In this document: in pieces, positions 45,147 through 54,311 of the stretch | Position numbering within the stretch: the first letter of the stretch is position 1 | Layout of the letters: the number at the start of each line of letters is the position of its first letter | Assembly (NCBI RefSeq): GCF_900108335.1 | Contig: NZ_FNVT01000002.1 | Span: 425,610 to 489,609 of the forward strand | Source of the DNA: Nonomuraea solani | GTDB taxonomy: Bacteria > Actinomycetota > Actinomycetes > Streptosporangiales > Streptosporangiaceae | Direction: 5' to 3' | Length of the DNA stretch: 64,000 nucleotides | Made by a program: the position numbers and the translations under genes | The notes under the pieces: generated by a model | What the model was told of the DNA's origin: nothing | The model's database searches: none | What the model saw: only the letters and a program-made list of their open reading frames with translations

Positions 45147-46709
45147 ATGCCCGCCACCCCGCGGCCCCACGCCCCCGGAGCCACCGCTCCCACGCCCCGC
45201 TCCCCCACCGTCCCCGGCCCTCGCCCAAACCCCCTGTCCCACCCCACCGGCCGAACCCACCCCGATCCGGCGCAGCCGCACCAAACGCCCCCTGACCAGG
45301 TGCGGGTCCACCGAGCACACCTCGACACCGCGCAGCCGCACTCCGCTTCAGCACAGCCCGGCCAACGACATGCCAAGCGGCCACAGCCCCAGGCGCACGC
45401 CGATCCAGCACAAGCCGACCGAGGGCCAGCAGACCGGACGCACGCCGACCGGGGGCCAGCAAACCGGGCACACGCCGACCAAGCGCCGGCAAACCGGGCA
45501 CAAGCCGGTTGGGGGCCGGCAAACCCGACGCACGCCGACCGGGGGCCAGCAAACCGGGTACAAGCCGACCGAGGGCCGGCAGACCGGGCGCTGGCAGACC
45601 GGGGGCAGGCCGGTTGGGGGTCGTTGCGGCGGGTTGGGCCTGGGGTCGCGATGGCCGCGCTGGCGGTGGTGGTCGCTCTGGTCGTCAACCGGCAGGTCCC
45701 GGCGCTCACCCCCGCCGTCATCGCCGTGGCCTCCGGTGCCGCGCTGGCCACCCTCACCCGCATAGGCGACCGGTTCAAGCCGGGCCTGGCGTTCGTGTCC
45801 CGGCGCGTGCTGCGGGTGGCGATCGCCCTGCTCGGACTGCAGATCGCCCTGCCCCAGGTGCTCGCGCTCGGCTGGCAGACCCTGGCCATCGTGACCGTCG
45901 CCACCGGACTCACGTTCACCGTCACACCCCCGCTCGGCCGCCGCCTGGGCCTCAGCCCGGGCACGTCACTCCTCATCGCCACAGGCGTGTCCATCTGCGG
46001 CGCCGCCGCCATCGCCGCCATGCGTGAGAGCACGGACACCGCCGACGATGACGACGCCGCGAGCGCCCTGGGCGTCGTGGTCCTTTACGGCACCGCCGCC
46101 ATCCCCCTCGTCCCCCTGCTGGCCACGCTCCTGAACCTCTCCCCGGCCCAGCTCGCCGTCTGGACCGGCGCCGCCGTGCACGAGGTCGCCCAGGTGGCCG
46201 CGATCGGCGCCGCCTCAGGCGTCCTGGCCGCCGCCGTGACGGTCAAACTGGCCCGCGTCGTCCTCCTGGCCCCGATCGTCGCCCTGACCTCGTTCCTCCG
46301 CCACCGCCCCGCCCCCTCGCCCCACACGTCAAGAACCTCCGCCCACACGACCGAAGCCCCCGCCCGCACAACAACCTCCGCCCAACCGACCGAAGCCCAC
46401 GCCCACACGACCGATGCCCCCGTCCCCACAACAACCTCCGGCCGCACGGCCAGGCCCCCGGTCGTGCCGCTGTTCGTGGGCGCGTTTCTCGTGATGGTCG
46501 CCGTCCGCAGCGCCGGCTGGGTTCCGGCGGTGGTGACGGACGCGCTGCCGGCCGTCACGAACGTTCTGATGGCCGCCGCCCTGTTCGGTCTGGGAACCGG
46601 CATCGACGTGCGTAAACTCTTCCAGGGGGGCCGGGCCGTGCTGCTCGGCGGGCTCGCCACGGCGATCATCGCGGTCACCTCTCTGGCGGGCGTGACACTT
46701 CTCGTGTGA
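45147..46709 (+). CDS. YeiH family putative sulfate exporter with repeat-rich extension
   Basis: The core from ATG 45651 (352 residues) matches the YeiH/UPF0324 family of about ten-helix membrane proteins: PAVIAVASGAALATLTRIGDRFKPGLAFVSRRVLRVAIALLGLQIAL, LLIATGVSICGAAAIAAM, AVHEVAQVAAIGAASG and a final GLGTGIDVRKLF. The reading frame stays open upstream, and an in-frame ATG at 45147 would add a 168-residue Pro/Ala/His-rich N-terminus with seven decapeptide repeats (ADRGPANRAH type). Which start is used is unclear: neither has a convincing ribosome site. A second oddity is a ~50-residue Thr/His/Pro-rich insert (SAHTTEAPARTTTSAQPTEAH) at nt 46303-46460 in a cytoplasmic loop. The divergent LysR gene probably controls it. 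Confidence 0.78.
   Translation: MPATPRPHAPGATAPTPRSPTVPGPRPNPLSHPTGRTHPDPAQPHQTPPDQVRVHRAHLDTAQPHSASAQPGQRHAKRPQPQAHADPAQADRGPADRTHADRGPANRAHADQAPANRAQAGWGPANPTHADRGPANRVQADRGPADRALADRGQAGWGSLRRVGPGVAMAALAVVVALVVNRQVPALTPAVIAVASGAALATLTRIGDRFKPGLAFVSRRVLRVAIALLGLQIALPQVLALGWQTLAIVTVATGLTFTVTPPLGRRLGLSPGTSLLIATGVSICGAAAIAAMRESTDTADDDDAASALGVVVLYGTAAIPLVPLLATLLNLSPAQLAVWTGAAVHEVAQVAAIGAASGVLAAAVTVKLARVVLLAPIVALTSFLRHRPAPSPHTSRTSAHTTEAPARTTTSAQPTEAHAHTTDAPVPTTTSGRTARPPVVPLFVGAFLVMVAVRSAGWVPAVVTDALPAVTNVLMAAALFGLGTGIDVRKLFQGGRAVLLGGLATAIIAVTSLAGVTLLV
45414..45623 (+). repeat. seven tandem 30-bp units in frame with YeiH
   Basis: Units start at 45414, 45444, 45474, 45504, 45534, 45564 and 45594, each roughly GCCGACCGGGGGCCAGCAAA plus ten bases. 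The frame encodes decapeptides made of two pentads of the form A(D/N)Rxx. As 30 is a multiple of three, all frames stay open, so translation is not proved. Confidence 0.7.
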
Positions 46710-46752
46710 TCCTCAAGTGGACGGCTGACGACGAGGGGCCGTAACCTGCTCC

Positions 46753-46774
46753 GTTCGGAACAAATTTCGCGAAA
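46753..46774. promoter_or_regulatory. GTTCGGAAC and TTTCGCGAAA palindromes upstream of pseudouridine genes
   Basis: Two adjacent inverted repeats (46753-46761 and 46765-46774, the latter perfect) sit 55-76 bases upstream of psuG in an AT-enriched patch; a plausible promoter/operator region. Confidence 0.3.
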
Positions 46775-46828
46775 ACCACTGTTCCCCCAAAGCAGGCCAG
46801 GACCACTCCAAGGAGCACAAAACCCACC

Positions 46829-47755
46829 ATGCGCAGCACCACCGACTCCGTTCTCCAGCCGTCCGACGAAGTCGCCGAGGCCCTGGCCGCCGGCGCGCCC
46901 GTGGTGGCGCTGGAGTCCACGATCATCTCCCACGGGCTGCCGCAGCCGCGCAACCTGGAGGTGGCGCGTGAGCTGGAGGGAGTCGTCCGGGCCGCGGGCG
47001 CCGTGCCGGCCACGATCGCCGTGCTGGACGGTGTTCCCCGCATCGGCCTGAACGAGGTGGAGCTGGAGCGCGTCGCCACCGAGTCCGGGCTGCGCAAGCT
47101 GGGCCAGCGCGACCTGCCCCTGGCGGCGGCGCTGAAGGCGAGCGGCGCGACCACCGTGTCGGCCACCTCGTTCCTGGCCGCCCGCGCCGGGATCCGGGTC
47201 TTCGCCACCGGCGGGCTCGGCGGTGTGCATCGCGGCTGGGCCGAGGACCAGGACGAGTCCGCCGACCTCGACACACTCGCCCGTACCCGCATCACCGTGG
47301 TCTGCGCGGGCGTGAAGTCGATCCTCGACGTGCCCGCGACCCTGCAGCGCCTGGAGACCAGGGGCGTGAGCGTCGCCGGCTACCGTACCGACGTCTTCCC
47401 CGGCTTCTACCTGCACTCCTCCGGCCAGCCGATCGACTGGCGGATCGAGTCGCCCGACGAGGCCGCGGCCGTCATGCGCGGACAGGACGCGCTGGGCGGC
47501 CAGGAGACGGCGCTGATCGTCGCGAACCCGGTCGCCGAGGACCTGCAGCTCGACCCCGAACTGCACGACCGCGTGCTGGCCGAGGCGCTGGCCGCGGCCG
47601 AGCGCGAGGGCGTCAAGGGGCAGGCGATCACCCCGTTCCTGCTCGGCTACCTGGTGAACGGCACCGCCGGCGCGTCCCTGGAGGCCAACCTGGCCGCCGT
47701 GCGCGGCAACACCGCCCTGGCGGCCCGGATCGCCGTCTCCTGGGCCCGATCGTGA
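46829..47755 (+). CDS. psuG: pseudouridine-5'-phosphate glycosidase
   Basis: A 308-residue enzyme of the PsuG/YeiN family, which reversibly splits pseudouridine 5'-phosphate into uracil and ribose 5-phosphate. Conserved blocks are VVALESTIISHGLPQPRNLEVA near residue 29, ATIAVLDGVPRIGL near 60, FATGGLGGVHRG near 127, VVCAGVKSILDVPATLQRLET near 155, GYRTDVFPGFY near 182 and NPVAEDLQLD near 235. AAGGAG lies 13 bases before the ATG. The stop overlaps the start of the kinase gene by 4 bases, so both steps of pseudouridine breakdown are encoded together. Confidence 0.95.
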   Translation: MRSTTDSVLQPSDEVAEALAAGAPVVALESTIISHGLPQPRNLEVARELEGVVRAAGAVPATIAVLDGVPRIGLNEVELERVATESGLRKLGQRDLPLAAALKASGATTVSATSFLAARAGIRVFATGGLGGVHRGWAEDQDESADLDTLARTRITVVCAGVKSILDVPATLQRLETRGVSVAGYRTDVFPGFYLHSSGQPIDWRIESPDEAAAVMRGQDALGGQETALIVANPVAEDLQLDPELHDRVLAEALAAAEREGVKGQAITPFLLGYLVNGTAGASLEANLAAVRGNTALAARIAVSWARS

Positions 47756-48681
47756 CCGACCGGGGCCTCCTCGTCATCGGTGACGTGGTCACCGACGTGG
47801 TGGCCTTGCACGGTTCGCCGGTCATGTCGGGCACCGACACGGCCGCCGACATCGTGCTGCGCCCCGGCGGCTCGGGCGCGAACACCGCCGCCTGGGCCGC
47901 CCGCCTGGGCGCCGACGTCCGCCTGCTGGCCAGGCTCGGATACGACAGCAGCGAGTGGCACACCACCGAACTGGTCAAGACCGGCGTGCGCCCGCACATG
48001 ACGGTGGATCCCGAGCGTCCCACGGCCGTGGTGATCGCGATGGTGGACAAGAGCGGCGAACGTTCCATGCTCACCAACCGCGGCGCCGGCGGCCTGATCT
48101 CGGAGGCCGACTGGGATCCCGCCCTGCTCGACGGTGTCCGGCGGCTGCATCTGTCGGGATACATCCTGTTCGCCGAGTCCGGGCTCCGCCTGGCCCGGCT
48201 CGCCATGGCGCAGGCGGCCGCCGCGGGCGTCGCGATCAGCGTCGATCCGGCCTCCACGAAACCGCTGCGCGACTTCGGCGTTGAACGTTTCACCCGCGAG
48301 ACCGCGCCCGCCGACCTGATCATTCCGAATCTCGACGAGGCTCTTCTCCTCACCGATACCACGACGGCCGAGGACGCGGCGGAGCGGCTGAGTGAGACAT
48401 ATGGCACAGCGATCGTGAAGCTGGGCGCCGAAGGGGCGCTGGCGGCCGTGAACGGCGAGGTCGTCGCGTCGTCGGGGGCACTGTCCGCCGAGGTGGTGGA
48501 CTCCACGGGGGCCGGTGACGCGTTCGCCGCCGGGTACCTCGCCGCGACTTTGCAAGGTGTCAGTGAAGAGGCCGCTTTGCAGGCAGGTTGCCGTGCTGGT
48601 GCCGAATGTGTGGCCCAGGTGGGCGGCCGTCCACGGTACGGTTTGGATCTGAACCGTCTTTACCCTATTCACACTGATTGA
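47752..48681 (+). CDS. psuK: PfkB family kinase, probable pseudouridine kinase
   Basis: A 309-residue ribokinase-like enzyme. The N-terminal substrate site shows GDVVTDVVALHG and RPGGSGANTAAWAARLG (residues 38-54); the ATP/anion-hole motif DSTGAGDAFAAGYLAA near residue 252 contains catalytic Asp258. Overlap with psuG implies that it phosphorylates pseudouridine to the 5'-phosphate, the PsuK/YeiC step, though PfkB kinases are hard to assign by sequence alone. The GTG start gives TDRGLLVIGD, as expected for this fold. An 83-base spacer separates it from the next gene. Confidence 0.87.
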   Translation: MTDRGLLVIGDVVTDVVALHGSPVMSGTDTAADIVLRPGGSGANTAAWAARLGADVRLLARLGYDSSEWHTTELVKTGVRPHMTVDPERPTAVVIAMVDKSGERSMLTNRGAGGLISEADWDPALLDGVRRLHLSGYILFAESGLRLARLAMAQAAAAGVAISVDPASTKPLRDFGVERFTRETAPADLIIPNLDEALLLTDTTTAEDAAERLSETYGTAIVKLGAEGALAAVNGEVVASSGALSAEVVDSTGAGDAFAAGYLAATLQGVSEEAALQAGCRAGAECVAQVGGRPRYGLDLNRLYPIHTD

Positions 48682-48764
48682 TAGCTTGCCGCGTAGGCTG
48701 CACCAATAGCCACACGCTTCACGGGCAGCACCACGCGGCTCACTGGGGAGGATAAGGTCCGCCG

Positions 48765-51269
48765 ATGGAAGTCGAGTCATCGATCTGCCTGAGCGACCTG
48801 GTCCCTGCGCTGCGCTGGAGCCGTCCGCAGCAAGTGGCGGAGGCACTGGGTGATCCACGCCTGCCCGCTGGGTGGTGGTCCTCGCTGGCGCTGTCCAAGG
48901 CGCTCGGCACGGCGGGACTCGACTGGATCTGCGAGCGCCTGGCGCGGCTGGCCTCCTCCCGCTGGGACCATCTGCCGCTGGCCGACCTGCTGCCCGCGCT
49001 GGCGGTGCACGCCATCGATCCGGCGCTGCCCGGCTGGTCCGAGGCCACCCGCACGGCGGTCACCGGGCTCGGCGGCTGGCAGCGGCTGCGCCGTCTGTCC
49101 CCCAGCGACCTGGGCACCCCGTCGGCCACGCCCGAAGTGGTGATCAACTCCGTCTTCCGCGAGATCCTGAGCCGCATCCCGGCCCAGCGCGAGGCACCCG
49201 CCGCCGTCCAGGCCGGCCACCCCGAGGTCACCCGCCCCCTGCAGCGCGGCACGACGCCCGCGAGCATCTCCACCCGAGGCACGGGCTCCTTCCCGGCCCA
49301 GCCGGACTCCGCGCCCCAGACCGGCACCTTCGCCGCCCTGGGCGCCCCGTTCCCGGCCCCGACCACCGAGGCGCCCCCGGTGCCCGCCCAGAAACCGGGC
49401 GAGGGCCTGTTCCAGCGCCCGGCGGGCACCACCCCGGGCCAGCAGTCCGAACAACGCCAGACGGGTGCGTTCCCGGCCCAGTCGCCGGAGTCGTCCGCCC
49501 AGCGCCAGCCGGGCTCCTTCCCCGCACAGTCCCTGAACCCGGCGCAGTCGCCGAACCCCGCACAGGCCCCGAACCCCGCGCAGTCGCCGAACCAGCGGCA
49601 GACCGGTTCGTTCCCGGCCCAGTCGCCGGAGTCGACCGCCCAGCGTCAGACCGGTTCCTTCCCGGCCGTTCCGCCCGCGGAAGGCGGCTCGCAGCGTCAG
49701 ACGGGCTCGTTCCCCGCCCAGGGCCCGCGCCAGAGCTTCGCGGGCGAGGGCCTCCAGCAGCGCTCGGCGGGCCCAGGCCAGTCCGAACGCCTCCCGCAGC
49801 GCCCCGGCGGCCCGCAGCCCAGCCGCCAGGAGCCCTCCGGCGGCCCCCAGACCGGCTCCATCCCGGCAGTCCCGGGCACCAGTTCAGGTGGTCCCCACAC
49901 CGGCTCGATCCCGCCGGTTCCCGGCGGCGCGCAGAACGGCACGGCCCCCGGCTCGGGCGGCCCGCAGACCGGCTCCATGCCCGCCATCCCCGGCACCGCG
50001 CCGGGCGGCCCCCAGACCGGCTCGATCCCCGCCGTCCCGGGCACTGGCGGTCCCCACACCGGTTCAATCCCACCTGTTCCAGGCGCGGGCGGTCCCCACA
50101 CGGGTTCGATCCCGCCCGTCCCCGGCTCCGAGGCGGCCAAGGGCGCCCCTGCAGCGTTCTCGACGCCCGTGCCCAGCGCGGCGCCGTCCAGCCCCGCGCC
50201 CACGGACGCCGACCACGCGATGGTCCGGGTCGTGGACAACCTGTTCCGGAGTCTGGACAAGCTGGAGCTCGCGGTGGCGGTGCACCGGCTGTTCGCCGAG
50301 GACCCGGTCAGCCTGCGCACGCTCGCCCACAAGATGCTGGTGGAGCGGGACGCGCTCTCCCACGCGCAGCGCACCGCCGAGGAACGCGTACTGCACTGGC
50401 TGCGCTCCTCCGAGTCCGCCCCCGTCACCGGCCACATGTTCCGGCTGACCGAGTGGCTCGGCGCGGCGGCCACCGAGGACCAGCTCATCGGCGCCGACCC
50501 GGCCCACCCCGTGACGGTCCCGTCGCTGCGCACGCCGCTGTGGCGGGTACTCGTGACGCTCATGCCCGACCGCCGCCTCCAGGACGGCTGGCTGGTCGTG
50601 GGCGACATCCACGGCCTCCAGGCCCGTACGCGGCAGCTCCTGGCCACCAGCCCGCCCGACGCCGACGTCGTGGCGCTGATGGGCGAGCTGGGCATCCGCG
50701 CCCACTCGGCGCAGGCGTGGTTCGACGCCCTGCCCAGCGAGGAGGCCCAGGGCCAGGCGGCCGCGGCCGATTCCCCGGCCCTGCCCCTTCCCCGCCGCAC
50801 GCCGGGCGCCAACGGCCATCACCATCGCGGCGGCCAGCCCATCCCGGCGGCCACGGCCGGCTCCATCGACCCGTCCGCCGCCCTGGCGACGCTGTCGGCG
50901 CTGTCGGGCGGCCGCTCGTCCATGATCCCGGCGGGCCTGGCGGCGGGCACCCCGTCCACGCCGCCTCCGCCACTGCCCAGCCCGTCCTCGGACCCGCGCC
51001 GCTGGCAGCGCATCGAGGTCACCCCGGAACACCTCCGTGGCGGCCCTGTGCCGGTGCCGGAGGGCTATGCGGCCCAGCTCGGCATGCGCCCCGGCACCCT
51101 GCTGTCGGTCACGGGGCCGGGCGACAACGCCATCGTCCTGGTCTGGCAGGGCCACCAACCGGTCTTCGACTCCCTCCAACCGGTCCTGATGCGCCTGAAC
51201 GCCCGCCCCGGCGACCAGGTCTACGTAACCGTCGACGGCTATCGTCTCGAGGCGCAGCTCACCGGCTGA
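48765..51269 (+). CDS. unrecognised 834-residue protein with TGS(F/I)P repeats
   Basis: A large cytoplasmic protein of unknown function. Residues 1-135 are a helical domain (LSDLVPALRWSRPQQVAEALGDPRLPAGWWSSLALSKAL). Residues 150-470 are Pro/Gln/Gly-rich and hold two repeat types: about six of the kind RQTGSFPAQ, then six of the kind GGP(Q/H)TGSIPAVPG. Residues 483-650 form a second helical domain (MVRVVDNLFRSLDKLELAVAVHRLF, LRTLAHKMLVERDALSHAQRTAEERVLHWL). A linker with HHHR leads to a C-terminal beta-rich domain (740-834; QRIEVTPEHL, YVTVDGYRLEAQL). No signal peptide or membrane helix is seen. Evenly spaced Thr-Gly-Ser sites could be phosphorylated or bind a partner in series; that is speculation. 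Confidence 0.75.
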   Translation: MEVESSICLSDLVPALRWSRPQQVAEALGDPRLPAGWWSSLALSKALGTAGLDWICERLARLASSRWDHLPLADLLPALAVHAIDPALPGWSEATRTAVTGLGGWQRLRRLSPSDLGTPSATPEVVINSVFREILSRIPAQREAPAAVQAGHPEVTRPLQRGTTPASISTRGTGSFPAQPDSAPQTGTFAALGAPFPAPTTEAPPVPAQKPGEGLFQRPAGTTPGQQSEQRQTGAFPAQSPESSAQRQPGSFPAQSLNPAQSPNPAQAPNPAQSPNQRQTGSFPAQSPESTAQRQTGSFPAVPPAEGGSQRQTGSFPAQGPRQSFAGEGLQQRSAGPGQSERLPQRPGGPQPSRQEPSGGPQTGSIPAVPGTSSGGPHTGSIPPVPGGAQNGTAPGSGGPQTGSMPAIPGTAPGGPQTGSIPAVPGTGGPHTGSIPPVPGAGGPHTGSIPPVPGSEAAKGAPAAFSTPVPSAAPSSPAPTDADHAMVRVVDNLFRSLDKLELAVAVHRLFAEDPVSLRTLAHKMLVERDALSHAQRTAEERVLHWLRSSESAPVTGHMFRLTEWLGAAATEDQLIGADPAHPVTVPSLRTPLWRVLVTLMPDRRLQDGWLVVGDIHGLQARTRQLLATSPPDADVVALMGELGIRAHSAQAWFDALPSEEAQGQAAAADSPALPLPRRTPGANGHHHRGGQPIPAATAGSIDPSAALATLSALSGGRSSMIPAGLAAGTPSTPPPPLPSPSSDPRRWQRIEVTPEHLRGGPVPVPEGYAAQLGMRPGTLLSVTGPGDNAIVLVWQGHQPVFDSLQPVLMRLNARPGDQVYVTVDGYRLEAQLTG

Positions 51270-51286
51270 TCGTTTTCACCTGGGCA

Positions 51287-51376
51287 GCGTCTCTTGGGAC
51301 AGGCTTCCATCTTGTACGGCAGGCCGCCGGCCCGCCGTAAAGGATGGAAGACGGAAAGCCCCGTCCAGAGAGACGC
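51287..51376. other. 90-nt nested hairpin between convergent genes (terminator or structured RNA)
   Basis: Three nested stems: outer 51287-51300 with 51363-51376 (GCGTCTCT...AGAGACGC plus GGAC/GTCC, two imperfect positions); middle 51304-51311 CTTCCATC with 51343-51350 GATGGAAG (perfect); inner 51315-51325 with 51329-51339, eleven pairs with one mismatch around loop GCC. It lies between the convergent 834-residue gene and the LAL gene. No T-run follows, so it could be a bidirectional terminator, a small RNA or a miniature mobile element. Confidence 0.6.
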
Positions 51377-51419
51377 GGGTGCCGGTGATGACAGAAGAAA
51401 GGCGTTCTGAGAGGGCCGA

Positions 51420-54305
51420 TCAGTCGAAGAGTCCGAGTCGGTGCGCGGTGGCGGCGGCTTCGCCGCGGGTGGCGACGGTGAGTTTGGAGAGGATGTTGGA
51501 GACGTGGACGCTCACCGTCTTCACCGAGATGAACAGCTCCTCCGCGATCTCCCGGTTGCTCCGCCCGTTGGTGACCTCCCGCAGCACCTCCAGCTCCCGA
51601 GCCGTCAACCCCAGCGGCTGCCCGTCATCCTCGGAAGCGCCCCCGAGTCGCGCCCGCCGCGCGAAAACGTCGAGCTGCTCCAGCAGCGGCGTGGCCCCGA
51701 GTCCGCCGGCCAGTTCCCGCGCCCGCCCCAGCCGCGCCGCCGCCCCCTGCCGGTCGCCGGACGAGAGCGCCGCCTGCGCGGCCCCCACCAGGCACTTCGC
51801 CTCCGTATACGGCTGCCGCAGCGCCGCCCACGCTCCCACCGCCCGATCCCAATCCTTGACGTGATCGGCATCGGTCAGGGCGCGGAAGGTGAGCTGGTGC
51901 GCCTGCTGCAGATCGCCCTCGACCGCCAGCTCCGGCGCCAGCTCCCGGAGCCGCGTCAGCAGTGAGGCGGCGAGCGGCGCCGACGGCGAGGACGGCGGGA
52001 CGGCCCCGAAGAGCTGGGCGAACGTCATCAGCAACGGCCACGAATAGCGCGGGCTGATCACCAGGTCCTGTTCCTCCAGCACCCGCCCCACCGCCCGCAC
52101 GGCCTCCTCCAACTGTCCCCGCACCCAGAGCAGCCGCACCTCCCTGCACAGATGCGGCAGCACCGTCTGGTCCCGGAACGTCCCCCTGGACAGCACGCTC
52201 CGCGACGACTCCAGCGACGCCTCCGCCCGGTCGAACTGACCCCGGGCGAGCGCGATGTCCGTGGCGAACCCCTGCAGGCTCGCCCGGTAGGGGGCGGGCG
52301 GCGCGAGGTCGAGCGCGTGCTCGACCACCTGGAGCGCCTCGTCCCAGCGCCCGAGCGACACCAGCGGCTCGGCCAGGTTGATCGCCAGGAACGTGCCCGA
52401 GGTGCGGGCCAGCCCGTATTGGACGGCCTCCTCGACGCCGTCGCGGGCCACCTGCGCGGCCCGCTCGTGCCAGCCCGCGCCCTCCAGCGCGTCGGACTCC
52501 GAGATGGCGCAGCGCATCACCGCGTTGTAGGCGTCGTCGCGGGCGGCGATGCGGCGGGCCTTCGCGTAGTCGGCAAGGCGCGCCTCCATATCGCCGTAGC
52601 ACGAATGCGCCCAGGTCAGGTTGATCAGCGCGTGGGCCTCGACGTTGGCGTCGCCCACCTCGTGGCCGATCTCCATGGCGAGCCGGGCCGTGTCGATCTT
52701 CTCCTGCCAGTCCTGCGGCCGGTGGAGCATGCGTGACAGGCTCTCCAGCACCTGACCGCGCAGCCTCGGCTGGTCGGCGGGGACGAGCGCGGCGGCCAGC
52801 CGCAGGTCGTCGCGGTAGCCGTCGCGGCCCAGGTCGTAGCGGGTCAGGCCGCGCTGGCGCAGCACCATGGCCGACCTGATCGGGTCGGCGTCGTGGTCGA
52901 GGTCGGCCAGGGCGGCGCTGGCCATGGCGATGGCGCGCTCGTATTCGCCGGCCAGGTGGGCGACCGTGGCGGTCTGCTTGAGCACGTCGATGCGGTCGTG
53001 GCCGATGCGCTCGGCCGCGTCGGGCACCTGGTCCCACAGTTCGAGCACCCGGGACAACATCCTGAGCTGCTCGTCGTAGGCGGTCGACTTGCGGGCGGCG
53101 GCGGCCGCGTGCCAGGCGCTGACGAGCGCCCAGGTGGAGTCGTGGGCGGAGTGCCAGTGGTGGGCCAGCTCGATCGCGCCGCGCGGGGCGGGCAGGATCG
53201 ACAGGTCGCGCTCCAGGGCCTCGGCGTAGCGGGTGTGCAGGCGGACATGCTCGCCGGGCAGCAGATCGTCGTGGAGGGACTCGCGGATGAGCGCGTGCCG
53301 GAAGCCGTAGCCCTCGCCGTCGACCACCAGCACGTTGCCCGCCACGGCGGGCCGCAGGGCGCGCGACAGCTCGTGCTCGCCGAGCCCCGCGACGGCGGTC
53401 AGCAGGTCGTGCTCGATGCGCTGGCCGCCGGCGCTGGCCACGCGCAGCAGCTCCTGCGTCTCGTCGGGCAGCCGCTCGACGCCGGCCAGCAGCAGGTCGC
53501 GCAGCGACTCGGGCAGCGACTCGTGGGCGCCCGCCTCGCTCAGCAGCGCCTCGACGAACAGCGGGTTGCCCTCGCTGCGGGAGTAGATGCGGTCCATGTC
53601 GGCGGGCGACGGCTCGCGCTCCAGGATGCCCGCCGCCAGCGCGACGGCCTCCCTGCGGGTGAGCCTGCGCAGCTCGACCCTGGTCACCCACTCGACCCGG
53701 CCCAGCTCGGCGAGGAGCGGCCGCAGCGGGTGGGTGCGGTGCAGCTCATCGGTCCGGTAGGTCACCACGAGCAGCAGGCGGGCCGCCGTGCGCTGGTAGC
53801 GGATGAGGAAGGACAGCAGGTCGCGGGTGGATCGGTCGGCCCAGTGCGCGTCCTCGATGACCAGCACCACGGGACGCTCTTCGGCCAGCCGCTCCAGCAG
53901 CCCGAGCACCTGCTCGAACAGCCGCGCCCTGGCCTCGGCCCCGTCTTTGTCGGGCTCGCCGAACTCGGGCGACAGCCGGGCCAGCCCGCGCGTGTTGCCG
54001 CCGGGCACGAGCGCGGCGACGCCGTCGCGGCCCAGCCGGCGCACGAGCCCGCGCAGCACGGCGGTGAACGGCGCGAACGGCAGGCCCTCCGTGCCCAGCT
54101 CCAGGCAGCCGCCGACGAGCACCTGGGCGTCCTCGGCCCGGTGGCCGGTGAACTCCTTGATCAGCCGTGTCTTGCCGACCCCGGCCTCACCGCCGACGAG
54201 CAGCGTGGACGATGCCCCGGCACGCGCCTTGACCAGCCCGTCTCCAAGAGCGGCGAGCTCTCGGGCACGCCCGACGAACAGGGGGCTCACGGCGTGGATA
54301 CTCAC
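51420..54305 (-). CDS. LAL-type AAA ATPase/LuxR transcriptional regulator
   Basis: A 961-residue large ATP-binding regulator of the LuxR family. The N-terminal AAA ATPase shows Walker A GEAGVGKT at residues 39-46 and Walker B VVLVIEDAHWAD near 142; a long helical TPR-like middle follows (about 340-870, with many paired Ala/Leu helices). The C-terminal LuxR helix-turn-helix (895-960) reads LTARELEVLREVTNGRSNREIAEELFISVKTVSVHVSNIL. LALs bind ATP and an inducer and activate transcription of catabolic or secondary-metabolic genes; the target is unknown. GTG 54303-54305 starts it, with overlapping palindromes just upstream. Confidence 0.92.
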   Translation of the reverse strand: MSIHAVSPLFVGRARELAALGDGLVKARAGASSTLLVGGEAGVGKTRLIKEFTGHRAEDAQVLVGGCLELGTEGLPFAPFTAVLRGLVRRLGRDGVAALVPGGNTRGLARLSPEFGEPDKDGAEARARLFEQVLGLLERLAEERPVVLVIEDAHWADRSTRDLLSFLIRYQRTAARLLLVVTYRTDELHRTHPLRPLLAELGRVEWVTRVELRRLTRREAVALAAGILEREPSPADMDRIYSRSEGNPLFVEALLSEAGAHESLPESLRDLLLAGVERLPDETQELLRVASAGGQRIEHDLLTAVAGLGEHELSRALRPAVAGNVLVVDGEGYGFRHALIRESLHDDLLPGEHVRLHTRYAEALERDLSILPAPRGAIELAHHWHSAHDSTWALVSAWHAAAAARKSTAYDEQLRMLSRVLELWDQVPDAAERIGHDRIDVLKQTATVAHLAGEYERAIAMASAALADLDHDADPIRSAMVLRQRGLTRYDLGRDGYRDDLRLAAALVPADQPRLRGQVLESLSRMLHRPQDWQEKIDTARLAMEIGHEVGDANVEAHALINLTWAHSCYGDMEARLADYAKARRIAARDDAYNAVMRCAISESDALEGAGWHERAAQVARDGVEEAVQYGLARTSGTFLAINLAEPLVSLGRWDEALQVVEHALDLAPPAPYRASLQGFATDIALARGQFDRAEASLESSRSVLSRGTFRDQTVLPHLCREVRLLWVRGQLEEAVRAVGRVLEEQDLVISPRYSWPLLMTFAQLFGAVPPSSPSAPLAASLLTRLRELAPELAVEGDLQQAHQLTFRALTDADHVKDWDRAVGAWAALRQPYTEAKCLVGAAQAALSSGDRQGAAARLGRARELAGGLGATPLLEQLDVFARRARLGGASEDDGQPLGLTARELEVLREVTNGRSNREIAEELFISVKTVSVHVSNILSKLTVATRGEAAATAHRLGLFD

Positions 54306-54311
54306 GCCTCA

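Noticed and set aside
45414..45623. 30-bp repeats considered as a CRISPR array
   Set aside because: Units are contiguous with no spacers, degenerate, and multiples of three in an open frame; no cas genes nearby.
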